Below the pieces are notes generated by a model. The model searched no databases, was not told the DNA's origin, and saw only the letters and a list, made by a program, of their open reading frames with translations. From contig NZ_BJXA01000022.1 in assembly GCF_007990755.1 (NCBI RefSeq), positions 1 through 64,000 of the forward strand: DNA of 64,000 bases, given 5' to 3'. This DNA is from Nocardia ninae NBRC 108245. GTDB taxonomy: Bacteria; Actinomycetota; Actinomycetes; Mycobacteriales; Mycobacteriaceae. A program made the position numbers and the translations under genes. Shown here in pieces: positions 35,386 to 44,502 of this stretch; the first letter of the stretch is position 1, and each line of letters opens with the position of its first letter.

Positions 35386-36669
35386 ATGGCGGCACAGCGG
35401 GCACAACCGAATGCGCACCCGGAGACGGCGGCAGGTCGCCGACCGGGGCATCAGCAAACCCACGGCAGACGGCTCCTAGGCGTCGGCCGGACTCTGCGTC
35501 GATTCTCGATCGTGGCACTCGCGACGGCCGCGGCCGGGCTCGGTCACCTGGCCCCCGCGGGGGCCGCACCCCTCTATCCGGCCGCCGACGGCGACGGCTT
35601 CTACAACGCGCCACCGGACGTCGCCAACTTCCAGCCGGGCGACGTGATGCGCAGCAGGTCGGTGCCTGCCGCCGGTTTCCCCGGTGCCACGGCCTGGCAG
35701 CTGCTGTACCGGTCGACCAACTCGGCCGACGAACCGATCGGCGCGGTGACCACGCTGCTGCTGCCGCCAGGTGGCGGCATGAGCAGGCCGATCGTGTCGT
35801 ATCAGCCGTTCGTCAATTCGCTCGGCATGCAGTGCGCACCCTCGCACAGCATCTTCAACGGCACCATGCAGGAGGCGCCCGCACTGAACCTGCTGCTGGC
35901 CAGAGGCTGGGCGGTCGCGGTGCCCGATCATCTCGGACCGACCAGCGCCTACGGTGCCGCGCGCCTCGGCGGCAGGCTGACCCTAGACGGCATCCGTGCC
36001 GTAAAGCGTTTCGGCCCAGCCGATCTCGCCGGTAGTCCGGTCGGCATGGCGGGTTACTCCGGTGGTGGCATGGCGACCGGCTTCGCGGCGGCCCTCGCCC
36101 CCGAATACGCGCCGGAGCTGCCGATCGTCGGCGCGGCCCAGGGCGGCGTCCCGATGAACATCGGCAAGCTGGCCCAGGACGTCGGGTTGCAGCGGAGCCC
36201 GCTGTTCGGACTTGGCTTCGCGGCCGCCATCGGTTTGGAGCGCGAATACCCCGGCGAGTTGCAGATGGACCGGATCCTGAACCCGGCCGGCTTCGCCTTG
36301 CGCGACCAGATCGCCAACGCCTGCACCAACGAGATCATCAACGCCGGTGCGAACAAGAGCTTCAGCGATGTCTTCAACGGCCCGATGGACGCCGACCCCA
36401 CCGTCGTCCGCATCCTGCATGAGAACAGCATCGAGATCTACCCCGGCGTCCCCCGCACCCCGATCTACGAGTGGCACGGCGGCTCCGACCAGGTCTCCCC
36501 GCAGCTGGTGCGCGAAGTTGCCGGCCGGTACTGCGCTGAGGGCGTCCGCGTCCAGCTCGACATCATTCCCGGGGCCGACCACGGCACCGCGATCGCCCCG
36601 GGATCGGTGAGCGCCTTCAACTACCTCGGCGACCGCTTCGCCGGCCTCCCGGCCTCGAGCAACTGCTGA
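35386..36669 (+). CDS. Secreted lipase (LIP family)
   Basis: 427 residues. An N-terminal signal segment (FSIVALATAAAGLGHLAPAGAA, about 40-61) follows a long basic n-region. Ser225 in GYSGGG is the nucleophile. Late DQVSP and ADHGTAI supply the Asp and His of the triad. The family resembles fungal and actinobacterial secreted lipases that attack triacylglycerols or esters. GGAG precedes the ATG at 35386. It is divergent from the fluoride operon. Confidence 0.9.
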   Translation: MAAQRAQPNAHPETAAGRRPGHQQTHGRRLLGVGRTLRRFSIVALATAAAGLGHLAPAGAAPLYPAADGDGFYNAPPDVANFQPGDVMRSRSVPAAGFPGATAWQLLYRSTNSADEPIGAVTTLLLPPGGGMSRPIVSYQPFVNSLGMQCAPSHSIFNGTMQEAPALNLLLARGWAVAVPDHLGPTSAYGAARLGGRLTLDGIRAVKRFGPADLAGSPVGMAGYSGGGMATGFAAALAPEYAPELPIVGAAQGGVPMNIGKLAQDVGLQRSPLFGLGFAAAIGLEREYPGELQMDRILNPAGFALRDQIANACTNEIINAGANKSFSDVFNGPMDADPTVVRILHENSIEIYPGVPRTPIYEWHGGSDQVSPQLVREVAGRYCAEGVRVQLDIIPGADHGTAIAPGSVSAFNYLGDRFAGLPASSNC

Positions 36670-36679
36670 TCGCACACAG

Positions 36680-36717
36680 CACAACGCCCCCGTTCACCGT
36701 TGAACGGGGGCGTTGTG
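36680..36717. terminator. Bidirectional intrinsic terminator
   Basis: ACAACGCCCCCGTTCA (36681-36696) and its exact complement (36701-36716) form a stem around CCGT; C36680 and G36717 extend it to 17 bp. It lies between the convergent lipase and exporter genes and serves both. Confidence 0.85.
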
Positions 36718-36733
36718 TCGTTCGAGCGGAACG

Positions 36734-38233
36734 TCAGTGCGCGAGCACCGGCTCGCCTTCCGACGGCTCCGGCACCGTGTTCGGCATCAGCGCCGCCATG
36801 ATCACCGCGCCGACCACGAAGATCGCGGTCGCCCACCAGAAGCTGGTGGTGTAGCTCTCCACCGCGGATTGCGCCACGGTCAACGGATCCGGCGTGCGGG
36901 TCGACAGGTAGTTCGTGGCTGCCGAGGCGGCGATGGTGCTGAGCAGCGCCGTGCCGATCGAGCCGCCGACCTGCTGGCTGGTGTTGATCATGGCCGAGGC
37001 CACGCCTGCGTCCTCGTGGTGCACCCCGGAGGTCGCGCCCTGGAACGCGGTCGACATCGCGCCACCGAGGCCGAGGCCGAGCAGGATCAGTGCGGGCAGG
37101 ATGTGCGAGGTGTAGCCGGTGTCCAGGCCGATCTGGGTCAGCCAGGCCATACCGCCCGCGGCGATCAGGAAGCCGCCTGCCATCACGACCTTCGGGCCGA
37201 CCTTGGGCAGCACCAGCGAGGGCACCGTGGTGGACGAGACGATCATCGCCGCGACCATCGGCAGGAACGCCAGGCCGGTCTTGATCGGCGAGTAGCCCAT
37301 GCTCAGCTGCATGTAGTAGGTGAGGAACAGGAAGATCGCGAACATACCGATGCCCATGATGAACACGGTCAGGAACGATCCACCGCGGGTGCGGTCCAGC
37401 ACGATGCGCAGCGGCAGCAGCGGGTGCTTGACCCGCGTCTCCAGCCAAGCGAACACCGCGAGCAGCACCGCGCCGCCGATGAGGAAGCTCAGCGTCACCG
37501 GGTTGGTCCAGCTGGTCGATTCGGCGTGCGAGAAGCCGTACACGATGCCGAACAGCGCCGCGGTCACCACGACGGTGCCGGGGATGTCGAGCTTGGGCCG
37601 ATCGGTGGTGACGTGCTTGGCCAGCAGCAGCACCGCGCCGATCAGCGCGACGGCGGCGAAGGCCAGGTTGACGAACATCACCCAGCGCCAGTTCGCCCAC
37701 TCGGTGAGCATGCCGCCGAGCAGCAGGCCGATCGCGCCGCCCGCACCGGCGACCGCACCGAAGATGCCGAAGGCCTTGGCCCGTTCGCCCGGTTCGGTGA
37801 AGGTCACGGTGAGCAGCGACAGTGCGGCCGGAGCCAGCAGCGCGCCGAACACACCCTGCCCGACGCGCGCCGCGACCAGCATTTCGAAGCTGGTTGCCGC
37901 GCCGCCGACGGCGGAGGCCCCCGCGAAGCCGATCAGGCCGATAATGAAAGTATTGCGGCGACCGAAGAGGTCACTGAGTCGTCCGCCGAGCAGCAGCAGG
38001 CTGCCGAACGCGAGTGCGTAACCGGTGACCACCCACTGGCGGTCGCCGTCGTTGAAGCCGAGGTCGCGCTGCGCGGCAGGCAGTGCGATATTGACGACGG
38101 TGGCGTCCAGCACCACCATGAGCTGCGCCACGCCGAGAACGGCGAGCACCCACCAACGCAGGGCGTGCGAGCCGCGACGGCCCTGATCCGTTTTTTCGGG
38201 GGCGGGTGCCCCACGGTCGAACGTGGTAGTCAT
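36734..38233 (-). CDS. DHA2-type 14-helix MFS drug exporter
   Basis: 499 residues from the ATG at 38233, with AAAGGGGAC upstream. LDATVVNIALP in helix 1 is the DHA2 marker. GGRLSDLFGRRNTF is motif A and AGAGGAIGLLLGGML is motif C of antiporters. About 14 helices span residues 25-490. It is divergent from a TetR gene, and two matching operators lie between them, so it is very likely an inducible efflux pump repressed by that TetR. Its substrates are unknown. Confidence 0.92.
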   Translation of the reverse strand: MTTTFDRGAPAPEKTDQGRRGSHALRWWVLAVLGVAQLMVVLDATVVNIALPAAQRDLGFNDGDRQWVVTGYALAFGSLLLLGGRLSDLFGRRNTFIIGLIGFAGASAVGGAATSFEMLVAARVGQGVFGALLAPAALSLLTVTFTEPGERAKAFGIFGAVAGAGGAIGLLLGGMLTEWANWRWVMFVNLAFAAVALIGAVLLLAKHVTTDRPKLDIPGTVVVTAALFGIVYGFSHAESTSWTNPVTLSFLIGGAVLLAVFAWLETRVKHPLLPLRIVLDRTRGGSFLTVFIMGIGMFAIFLFLTYYMQLSMGYSPIKTGLAFLPMVAAMIVSSTTVPSLVLPKVGPKVVMAGGFLIAAGGMAWLTQIGLDTGYTSHILPALILLGLGLGGAMSTAFQGATSGVHHEDAGVASAMINTSQQVGGSIGTALLSTIAASAATNYLSTRTPDPLTVAQSAVESYTTSFWWATAIFVVGAVIMAALMPNTVPEPSEGEPVLAH

Positions 38234-38260
38234 TTGTCCCCTTTGTCTCAAGGTTTGATG

Positions 38261-38320
38261 CGGAGTTGACGCCTCCGGTTACCGTTAGAAGCTACCACCA
38301 TAACGGAGATAACGCCTCCG
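38261..38320. promoter_or_regulatory. Twin TetR operators between exporter and regulator
   Basis: CGGAGTTGACGCCTCCG (38261-38277) and CGGAGATAACGCCTCCG (38304-38320) differ at two positions and each is an inverted repeat CGGAG-N7-CTCCG. Their centres are 43 bases apart. They occupy the divergent promoter region, one near each gene. Confidence 0.75.
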
Positions 38321-38350
38321 CTTAATCCCGATACTTGATAGGATGTGGGT

Positions 38351-39022
38351 GTGAATCACGCCACGGCCGTATCTCCTCCCCGCCGCCTGCGTGCCGACGC
38401 CGCGCGAAATCAGCAGCGGATCATCGCCGCCGCGCGCGAGCTCTTCGCCGATCACGGACTCGAGATCACCCTCGATGACGTCGCCGAACGGGCGGGCGTC
38501 GGCGTCGGCACCGTCTACCGCCGCTTCGCCAACAAGAAGGAACTGATCACCGAGGTCTTCGAGCAGAGCATCGGCGAGTTCGCCGAGGCGGCCGACGCCG
38601 CCTACCGGCACCCCGATCCCTGGTTCGGACTCGTCGAGTTCTTCGAATATGCCTGCAGACACATGGCGAAGAACCGGGGCTTCAGCGAGGTGATGCTCGA
38701 GTTGGAGGACGACATCGACCGGTTCGTCGTCGTCCGCGACCGGATCAAGCCGACCGTCACGGCGATTGTGGACAGAGCCCGCGAGGCGGGCGTGCTCGCC
38801 CCGGGCATCGAGCCGTCGGACTTCTTCGCGCTGATCCACATGGTCGACGGCATCGCCGAGTTCGCCAGGCCGGTGAACCCGGACGTCTGGCAGCGCTACA
38901 TGGCGATCGTCCTCAACGGCGTGCGCGCCGAGGGCACCCCGCCTCAGCAGCTGCTGGTGCCGCCACTGAACGACTCCGAGGTAGAGCAGGCCAAGGGCGC
39001 GTGCGGAGGCCGCCGAAGGTAA
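38351..39022 (+). CDS. TetR-family repressor of the adjacent exporter
   Basis: 223 residues from GTG 38351, with AGGA eight bases upstream. The HTH covers about 20-66: QRIIAAARELFADHGLEITLDD and RAGVGVGTVYRRFANKKEL. The C-terminal ligand domain contains WFGLVEFFEYACRHMAKNRG. It is divergent from the DHA2 exporter and flanked by two copies of a 17-bp inverted repeat. Confidence 0.9.
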   Translation: MNHATAVSPPRRLRADAARNQQRIIAAARELFADHGLEITLDDVAERAGVGVGTVYRRFANKKELITEVFEQSIGEFAEAADAAYRHPDPWFGLVEFFEYACRHMAKNRGFSEVMLELEDDIDRFVVVRDRIKPTVTAIVDRAREAGVLAPGIEPSDFFALIHMVDGIAEFARPVNPDVWQRYMAIVLNGVRAEGTPPQQLLVPPLNDSEVEQAKGACGGRRR

Positions 39023-39075
39023 CAACTGCGTTATAGGTAGCGCAGATCACACACCGATCCCCTACAGTTGGACAC

Positions 39076-40374
39076 ATGACCAACTCGTGGGTGAACTGGG
39101 CTGGGGATCAACAGTGCGCGCCGGCGACCATCGCCACCCCGCGCACCGCCGACGAGGTCGCCGAGCTGCTGGGCCGGGCTGGTGACGCCGGTCAGACCGT
39201 GCGTGTCGCGGGCGCGGGACATTCGTTCACCGACGCCGTGCTGACCGATGGAATGCTGCTCGACCTGCGCAACCTCAATCGCGTTCTCGATGTGGACGCG
39301 GCCAGCGGACGCGTCCGGGTCGAAGCGGGCATCACCCTCAACGCCGCGAGCAACGCCCTGCACGAGCACGGCCTCGCCTTCCCCAACCTGGGCGATATCG
39401 ACGTGCAGACCGTCGCGGGCGCCACTGCCACCGCGACCCACGGCACCGGGGGCGCGCTGCAAAATCTCTCGGCCGCATTGCATTCCATCGAACTGATGCT
39501 CGCCGACGGCAGCCGGGTCGAGCTGAACGCCGAGACCGATCCCGAGGGCTGGCGCGCGGCCAGGGTCAGCGTCGGCGCACTGGGCGTGGTCACCGCCGCG
39601 ACGCTGCAACTGGTGCCGTCGTTCGTGCTCGAAGGGATCGAACGGCCCGTCCCCGTCGAGGACATCCTGGCCGACCTGGACTCCCATATCGATACCAACG
39701 ACCACTACGAGTTCTACATGTTCGCGCACAGCCCGGTGGCGATGACCAAGCGCAATAACGCCGTCGAGCTGGCCGAGCAGCCGCGCGGCAAAGCGGTCGA
39801 CTGGTTCGCCGACATGCTGATGTCGAACTACACCTTCGACGCGCTGTGCAAGCTGGGCCGCTGGCAGCCGCGGCTGGTGCCGTTGATCCATCGGGGCGCG
39901 GCGTACGCGGGCAGCTACCGCCGCCAGGTCGACCGCTCCTACCGGGTCTTCGCGTCTCCGCGCCTGATTCGCTTCACCGAGATGGAGTACGCGATCCCGC
40001 GGGAACATTCCGCGGCGGCGATCCGTGAGATCAAAGAGCTATCCACGAGATTCGATACGCCGATGCCGATCGAGGTCCGCTGGGTCGCGCCCGACGACGC
40101 GTTCCTCTCCCCCGCCACCGGGCGCGACACCTGTTATATCGCCGTGCACCAGTACCGGGGCATGGCCTTCGAGGCGTACTTCCGGGCCTGCGAGGCCGTG
40201 TTCGACAAGTACAACGGCCGGCCGCACTGGGGCAAACGGCATTTCCAGACCGCGGACACACTGCGCGAGCGCTACCCCGATTGGGACCGCTTCGCCGAGG
40301 TGCGCCGCCGATTCGACCCGAAAGGCCGGTTCAGCAATGGCTATTTGGACCGCGTTCTCGGCCCGGTCGACTGA
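39076..40374 (+). CDS. D-arabinono-1,4-lactone oxidase family flavoprotein
   Basis: 432 residues. An FAD-binding PCMH domain occupies about 12-180 (VRVAGAGHSFTDAV, FPNLGDIDVQTVAGATATATHGTG). The ALO C-terminal domain includes IEVRWVAPDDAFLSP and RPHWGKRHF (the HWGK block of aldonolactone oxidases). Members oxidise aldono-lactones to ascorbate-like products; mycobacterial relatives act on L-gulono-lactone. No Shine-Dalgarno is present, and TACAGT (39063-39068) ends seven bases before the ATG, so translation may be leaderless. Confidence 0.9.
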   Translation: MTNSWVNWAGDQQCAPATIATPRTADEVAELLGRAGDAGQTVRVAGAGHSFTDAVLTDGMLLDLRNLNRVLDVDAASGRVRVEAGITLNAASNALHEHGLAFPNLGDIDVQTVAGATATATHGTGGALQNLSAALHSIELMLADGSRVELNAETDPEGWRAARVSVGALGVVTAATLQLVPSFVLEGIERPVPVEDILADLDSHIDTNDHYEFYMFAHSPVAMTKRNNAVELAEQPRGKAVDWFADMLMSNYTFDALCKLGRWQPRLVPLIHRGAAYAGSYRRQVDRSYRVFASPRLIRFTEMEYAIPREHSAAAIREIKELSTRFDTPMPIEVRWVAPDDAFLSPATGRDTCYIAVHQYRGMAFEAYFRACEAVFDKYNGRPHWGKRHFQTADTLRERYPDWDRFAEVRRRFDPKGRFSNGYLDRVLGPVD

Positions 40375-40380
40375 TCCGAG

Positions 40381-41133
40381 TCAGGCGCCGCCATCCAGGA
40401 TCTCGGCGACCAGCCGTGGCACGGCGGTGCCGATGGGTTCGCGGACGATCTCGGTGGCCATCGAGTCGTACGGCGTGGGTTCGGCGTTCACGATGATCAG
40501 ATCGGCCCCGTTCTCCACCGCGATCGCGCACATCGAGGCCGCGGGCTCGACCTGGAGCGAACTGCCGATCGCCAGGAAGATCTCGCTGGTCTGCGCGGTG
40601 AGCATGGCCTTCATCATGGTGCGGCGGTCCATCTGCTGGCCGAACATGATGGTCGCCGATTTCAGCACGCCGCCGCAGTCCGGGCACGGCGGATCCACCT
40701 CGCCCGCCGCGACCCGATCGAGCGTCGCGGCCATGGTCGTCTGGTAGACGCATTCGACGCAGACCACCTCGAACATGTTGCCGTGGATCTCGATCACCCG
40801 GTCGTCCGGGAAGCCGGCACGCTGGTGCAGGCGGTCGATGTTCTGAGTGATGATGGTGACCGCGCGTCCAGCCTGCGCCAATTCGGCCAGCGCGGTGTGC
40901 GCGGCATTGGGGCGCGCCTGCCAGGCCGGGTTGTCGCGCCGGGCCAGCCACGCGCGTTGCCGCAGGTCCGGGTCGGCCAGATAGTTGTCGTAGGTCGAGA
41001 GCAGTTCGGCGATCGGGTCTTTCGTCCACACCCCACGCGGACCGCGGAAGTCGGGGATGCCGGAGTCGGTGGAGATGCCCGCCCCGGTGAGCACTCCGAT
41101 GCGGCCGTCGCGGCGGCGCCACTCGCTCGTCAT
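40381..41133 (-). CDS. Sirtuin NAD-dependent protein deacylase
   Basis: 250 residues from the ATG at 41133. GVLTGAGISTDSGIPDFRG is the NAD-binding motif. TQNIDRLH and EIHGN give the catalytic His. Two Cys pairs (CVEC, CPDC) bind zinc, and GSSLQVEPA and NAEPTPYD complete the Rossmann core. It removes acyl groups from lysines. It converges on the lactone oxidase with six bases between stops. Confidence 0.95.
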   Translation of the reverse strand: MTSEWRRRDGRIGVLTGAGISTDSGIPDFRGPRGVWTKDPIAELLSTYDNYLADPDLRQRAWLARRDNPAWQARPNAAHTALAELAQAGRAVTIITQNIDRLHQRAGFPDDRVIEIHGNMFEVVCVECVYQTTMAATLDRVAAGEVDPPCPDCGGVLKSATIMFGQQMDRRTMMKAMLTAQTSEIFLAIGSSLQVEPAASMCAIAVENGADLIIVNAEPTPYDSMATEIVREPIGTAVPRLVAEILDGGA

Positions 41134-41258
41134 AGCACCGAGCCTAGGTCCTGTGTCGAAGTCCGGCCGGAGGCATCCGGGCACTCGATGGGACTCCGAC
41201 GCAGGGCCTGGAACGCACGACAGCGCGGGACCACTGGCCCGATTCACCCTACGCAAGA

Positions 41259-41291
41259 CGATGAGAGAATGTTACAGTTATCATCTCATCG
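41259..41291. promoter_or_regulatory. Inverted repeat upstream of the DUF2236 gene
   Basis: CGATGAGA (41259-41266) and TCTCATCG (41284-41291) are perfect complements around a 17-base AT-richer spacer that includes TGTTACAGTTAT. It lies 31 bases before the ATG at 41322 and could be a repressor operator over the promoter. Confidence 0.4.
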
Positions 41292-41321
41292 CTTTAGAGG
41301 TGCTGATCAAAGGAGATCACG

Positions 41322-42233
41322 ATGACCGCGTCCGCCGCCCTCGAATCCACCAGCGCCCCATCGCTTCCGCCGCGGCGCCCGTTCGCGCCGGGCACCCGCC
41401 TGTGGGACGAGACCGGACTGATCACCTTCTCGCTGACCGCGGGTTCGGCCTTCCTCCTGCAAACCATGGAGCCGAGCATCTCGGCCGTGGTCGACGAGCA
41501 CTCCACCTTCCGCACCGACCCGATGGGCCGCGCACTGCGCAGCATCGCCTCGGTGATGATGTGGATCTACGGCGGCGAGGAGGCCCTCGCCGAGGCCGAG
41601 CGGCTGCGCACCATGCACGCCTCGCTCAACACCACCGACGCGCACGGCGTCCGGCACACGGCACTGTCCTCGGGACCGTGGGCCTGGGTGTTACACACCG
41701 GCACGTTCGCCTTCGCCGAGAACGCGAAGTACTTCGCCCGCAACCCGCTCTCCTCGGCGGAGAAAGAGGCGGTCTACCACGAGATGGTGCAGCTGATGCG
41801 CAACTTCTCGGTGGCGCCCAAGGAGATTCCGGCGAGCTACGCCGAGTTCGAGACGTTCTTCGCCGACATGGTGGCGAACCACCTGGAAGCCACCGGCACC
41901 GCCCGCGACTATCTGCGGGTGATCCGGTCCGTCGCGCCGCCGAAGCAGTTGCCGCGCGTTTTCGCGCCGCTCTGGCGCCGCGCCGTCGCCCCGATCGGGC
42001 GGATGCAGTACTTCGTGACCGTCGGCACGACGCCCGAGGTCGCCCGGCGCAAGCTCGGGCTGACCTGGAGCGAGTCCGATGAGCGCAAGCTGCGAGCGCT
42101 CGGTTGGGTGCTCGCCCGGGCCGTGCCGATGCTGCCGGAACGCGTGCGATACTTCCCGATCGCCTATGAGGCGCGGCGGCTCGAGCGGGATCGGGCGCGG
42201 CTGCGCAAGATGATCGACTTCCGTCCGATCTGA
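41322..42233 (+). CDS. DUF2236 (MpaB/latex-clearing-like) oxygenase-family protein
   Basis: 303 residues. FLLQTMEPSISAVVDEHSTF, the DPMGRALRS block and HASLNTTDAHGVRH follow the DUF2236 pattern, in which His residues ligate a b-type heme in characterised members. AAAGGAGAT gives a strong ribosome site before the ATG. No signal peptide is seen. Substrate unknown. Confidence 0.85.
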   Translation: MTASAALESTSAPSLPPRRPFAPGTRLWDETGLITFSLTAGSAFLLQTMEPSISAVVDEHSTFRTDPMGRALRSIASVMMWIYGGEEALAEAERLRTMHASLNTTDAHGVRHTALSSGPWAWVLHTGTFAFAENAKYFARNPLSSAEKEAVYHEMVQLMRNFSVAPKEIPASYAEFETFFADMVANHLEATGTARDYLRVIRSVAPPKQLPRVFAPLWRRAVAPIGRMQYFVTVGTTPEVARRKLGLTWSESDERKLRALGWVLARAVPMLPERVRYFPIAYEARRLERDRARLRKMIDFRPI

Positions 42234-42760
42234 ACGTTCCCGTCGACGGGCGCTGCGGCAGGTTTGGCCGCAGCGCCTTTTGCTGTGCAGCAAAGACTTT
42301 CGTGAACTCGCAAATCTTGCGATGCGATAGCTCGCCCACTCGGAGATAGCACCAGATACCGACCAGTATGAATGTCCGCATTCCGGCAGCCATAAGCTCT
42401 TGTGCGCCAACAACTCTCAGCAGACCTCGTTCAGCCCGCCCGAGCGGGACCACACAGCTACGACAAACCGTCCAGTCCGAAAGCGGTCTCCGCTCACACC
42501 GAACGCGCAGTACACCGCGCAGATCGACGACGCTCCCCATAGCCGCTGCGTAACAACGTTTTTCACGACGAAGCACCTATAAAGGGACCGGCCCGCAACA
42601 GGTGTCAATGCGGACGAGCACCTGTCCGCAGTAACGATCTTCGCCGCGCTGGTATACGTATCCCGTACGCTTCGACAGCGTTTCGGCCCCAACACGCCGG
42701 ATAACCCTTATCTGGCAGCACAGACACCCTGCTCGGCTCCGCTCATCGAAAGGCGCTTCT
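42234..42760. other. Intergenic region, no gene recognised
   Basis: About 530 bases hold only short irregular frames. A TACGTA-containing stretch near 42653-42668 could belong to the promoter of the arsenate-reductase-like gene, but no clear operator is visible. Confidence 0.45.
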
Positions 42761-43174
42761 ATGCCGCACAAGCCCAGCGTGCTGTTCCTCTGCGTGCACA
42801 ACGCGGGCAGATCGCAGATGGCCGCCGGGTTTCTCAACGCGCTCGCCGGCGACCGGATCGAGGTCCGCACCGCGGGCAGCGCGCCTGCCGCCACGCTCAA
42901 CCCGACGGCGGTCGCTGCGATGGCGGAGGTCGGCATCGACATCTCCGGCCACACCCCGAAGCCGCTGACGATGGACGCGGTCGGCATCTCCGATGTGGTG
43001 GTCACCATGGGCTGCGGTGACGCCTGCCCGTTCTTCCCCGGCATCAGCTACCGCGACTGGGTGCTCCCCGATCCGTCCGGCCAGACCATCGACGTGGTCC
43101 GCACCATCCGCGACCGCATCCGGATCCTGGTGGAAAACCTGATCGCCGAACTCGTCCCCGCGCTGGCCCGCTGA
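42761..43174 (+). CDS. arsC: Arsenate reductase ArsC, low-molecular-weight phosphatase fold
   Basis: 137 residues. CVHNAGRS (Cys11-Arg17) is the CX5R phosphate/arsenate loop, and MGCGDACPFFPG carries the redox cysteines of the thioredoxin- or mycothiol-linked class. DWVLPDPSGQ supplies the general-acid Asp. It would reduce arsenate to arsenite for export. GAAAGG precedes the ATG. No ArsR or arsenite pump adjoins it here. Confidence 0.92.
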   Translation: MPHKPSVLFLCVHNAGRSQMAAGFLNALAGDRIEVRTAGSAPAATLNPTAVAAMAEVGIDISGHTPKPLTMDAVGISDVVVTMGCGDACPFFPGISYRDWVLPDPSGQTIDVVRTIRDRIRILVENLIAELVPALAR

Positions 43175-43228
43175 TCGCTGTCCGATTCGTTCAAGACCGC
43201 GGCGGGCGCGGCTGACTACCGTGCGGGT

Positions 43229-43630
43229 ATGACTCCACAACTCGACGTCATCGGCATTGTTGTCACCGATATGAGCGCCTCGGTCGCCTTCTACCGCCGC
43301 CTAGGCCTCGACTTCCCCGCAGGTTCCGAAGAAGCGCCGCACGCCGAAGCGGCCCTGCCCAACGGTTTCCGGCTGGCCCTCGACACCGAGGCCACCATCA
43401 AGTCGTTCCATGCCGACTGGGAACCCCCGAGCAGCGCGGGTCGCATCGGACTCGCCTTCCGCTGCGCCGACCCGGACGAGGTCGACTCCGTCTACGCCAC
43501 CTTCATCGAGGCCGGCTACGACGGTGAGATGAAGCCATGGGATGCGTTCTGGGGGCAGCGCTACGCCGTGGTCCTGGATCCGGACGGTAACGGCATCGAC
43601 CTCTACGCCCCGCTTCCGGCCACCGACTGA
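43229..43630 (+). CDS. VOC/glyoxalase-fold protein
   Basis: 133 residues with two beta-alpha-beta-beta-beta units: IGIVVTDMSASVAFYRRLGLDF and then GRIGLAFRCADPDEVD, WGQRYAVVLDPDGNGIDLYAP. The family includes glyoxalases, dioxygenases and antibiotic-binding proteins, so the function is open. TACCGT (43217-43222) ends six bases before the ATG with no Shine-Dalgarno, suggesting a leaderless message. It converges on the AraC gene. Confidence 0.85.
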   Translation: MTPQLDVIGIVVTDMSASVAFYRRLGLDFPAGSEEAPHAEAALPNGFRLALDTEATIKSFHADWEPPSSAGRIGLAFRCADPDEVDSVYATFIEAGYDGEMKPWDAFWGQRYAVVLDPDGNGIDLYAPLPATD

Positions 43631-43661
43631 GCAGCCGCCGCGGGGCAGGGCACCTCGGCGG

Positions 43662-44396
43662 TCAGCCGACCAGCGACGCCTCGGCAGACCGACTCAGTAC
43701 CTGCCCCAATGGCATTCCCGCGAGATCACGCATCTCTCGCGCCAGATGAGCTTGGTCCGCGAACCCGGTCGACACCGCGATATCGGCGAACGACATGCCA
43801 CGACGCGCCAGCGCCAGCGCCCGTTGCATGCGCAGCACCCGAGCCAGGGTCTTGGGTCCATACCCGAACGCGGCCAGCGAACGCCGGTGCAGCAGCCGGG
43901 CATTCAGCCCTGCTGCCTCGGCGGTCGCCGCCACCGACCAGCCCGCGTCCAACGCCGCGACCACCTTCGGCAGTACCGGATCGGGGGGCGCCACCTCGGC
44001 TGCCCGCCGCAGCGCGATCTGTTCCAGCGCGGCGACCGGATCGTCGGCTGCCCCGAGTTGCTCGGTCAGCCGGCGTACCGTCCCCGAGGCCCAGACATCG
44101 GCGAGTTCGATCCGCTGGTCCCGCAATTCGTGTGCGGGCACTCCGAGCAACGCGGGTGCGGTCCCCGGCGCGAACCGAAGCCCGACGTACCGTGTCCCGA
44201 TCGCCGCACTCGGCCGGAAAGCTCGCGTGTCCGGTCCGGCGACCACCAACGCCCCGTCCACCCACAGCAGGTCGATGCAGCCGTCCGGCAACACGGGCAG
44301 CGCGGTGTCCGCGTCGGTCACCGCGCGCGTCCACACCACCGCCCGCTCGAACCGCGACGGCCGCTCCCGATACCCCCCATCCCAGGACCCATCCAC
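43662..44396 (-). CDS. AraC-family transcriptional regulator
   Basis: 244 residues. The N-terminal region (about 25-110) contains LPVLPDGCIDLLWVDG and YVGLRFAPG, a sensor type common in actinobacterial AraC proteins. The C-terminal double HTH (about 145-235) contains ATAEAAGLNARLLHRRSLAAFG and SFADIAVSTGFADQAHLAREMR. The target is unknown; the adjacent convergent VOC gene is one candidate. Confidence 0.88.
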   Translation of the reverse strand: MDGSWDGGYRERPSRFERAVVWTRAVTDADTALPVLPDGCIDLLWVDGALVVAGPDTRAFRPSAAIGTRYVGLRFAPGTAPALLGVPAHELRDQRIELADVWASGTVRRLTEQLGAADDPVAALEQIALRRAAEVAPPDPVLPKVVAALDAGWSVAATAEAAGLNARLLHRRSLAAFGYGPKTLARVLRMQRALALARRGMSFADIAVSTGFADQAHLAREMRDLAGMPLGQVLSRSAEASLVG

Positions 44397-44502
44397 TCCT
44401 CGACGCTACCTCCGCCCCCTGACACGCTTTGCTGTCGGCGACGTGATCCCGTGCCCGAAGTCACCTGTAGGCACTGTCCGCCCGCGGGTGCCGGAAACCG
44501 GG

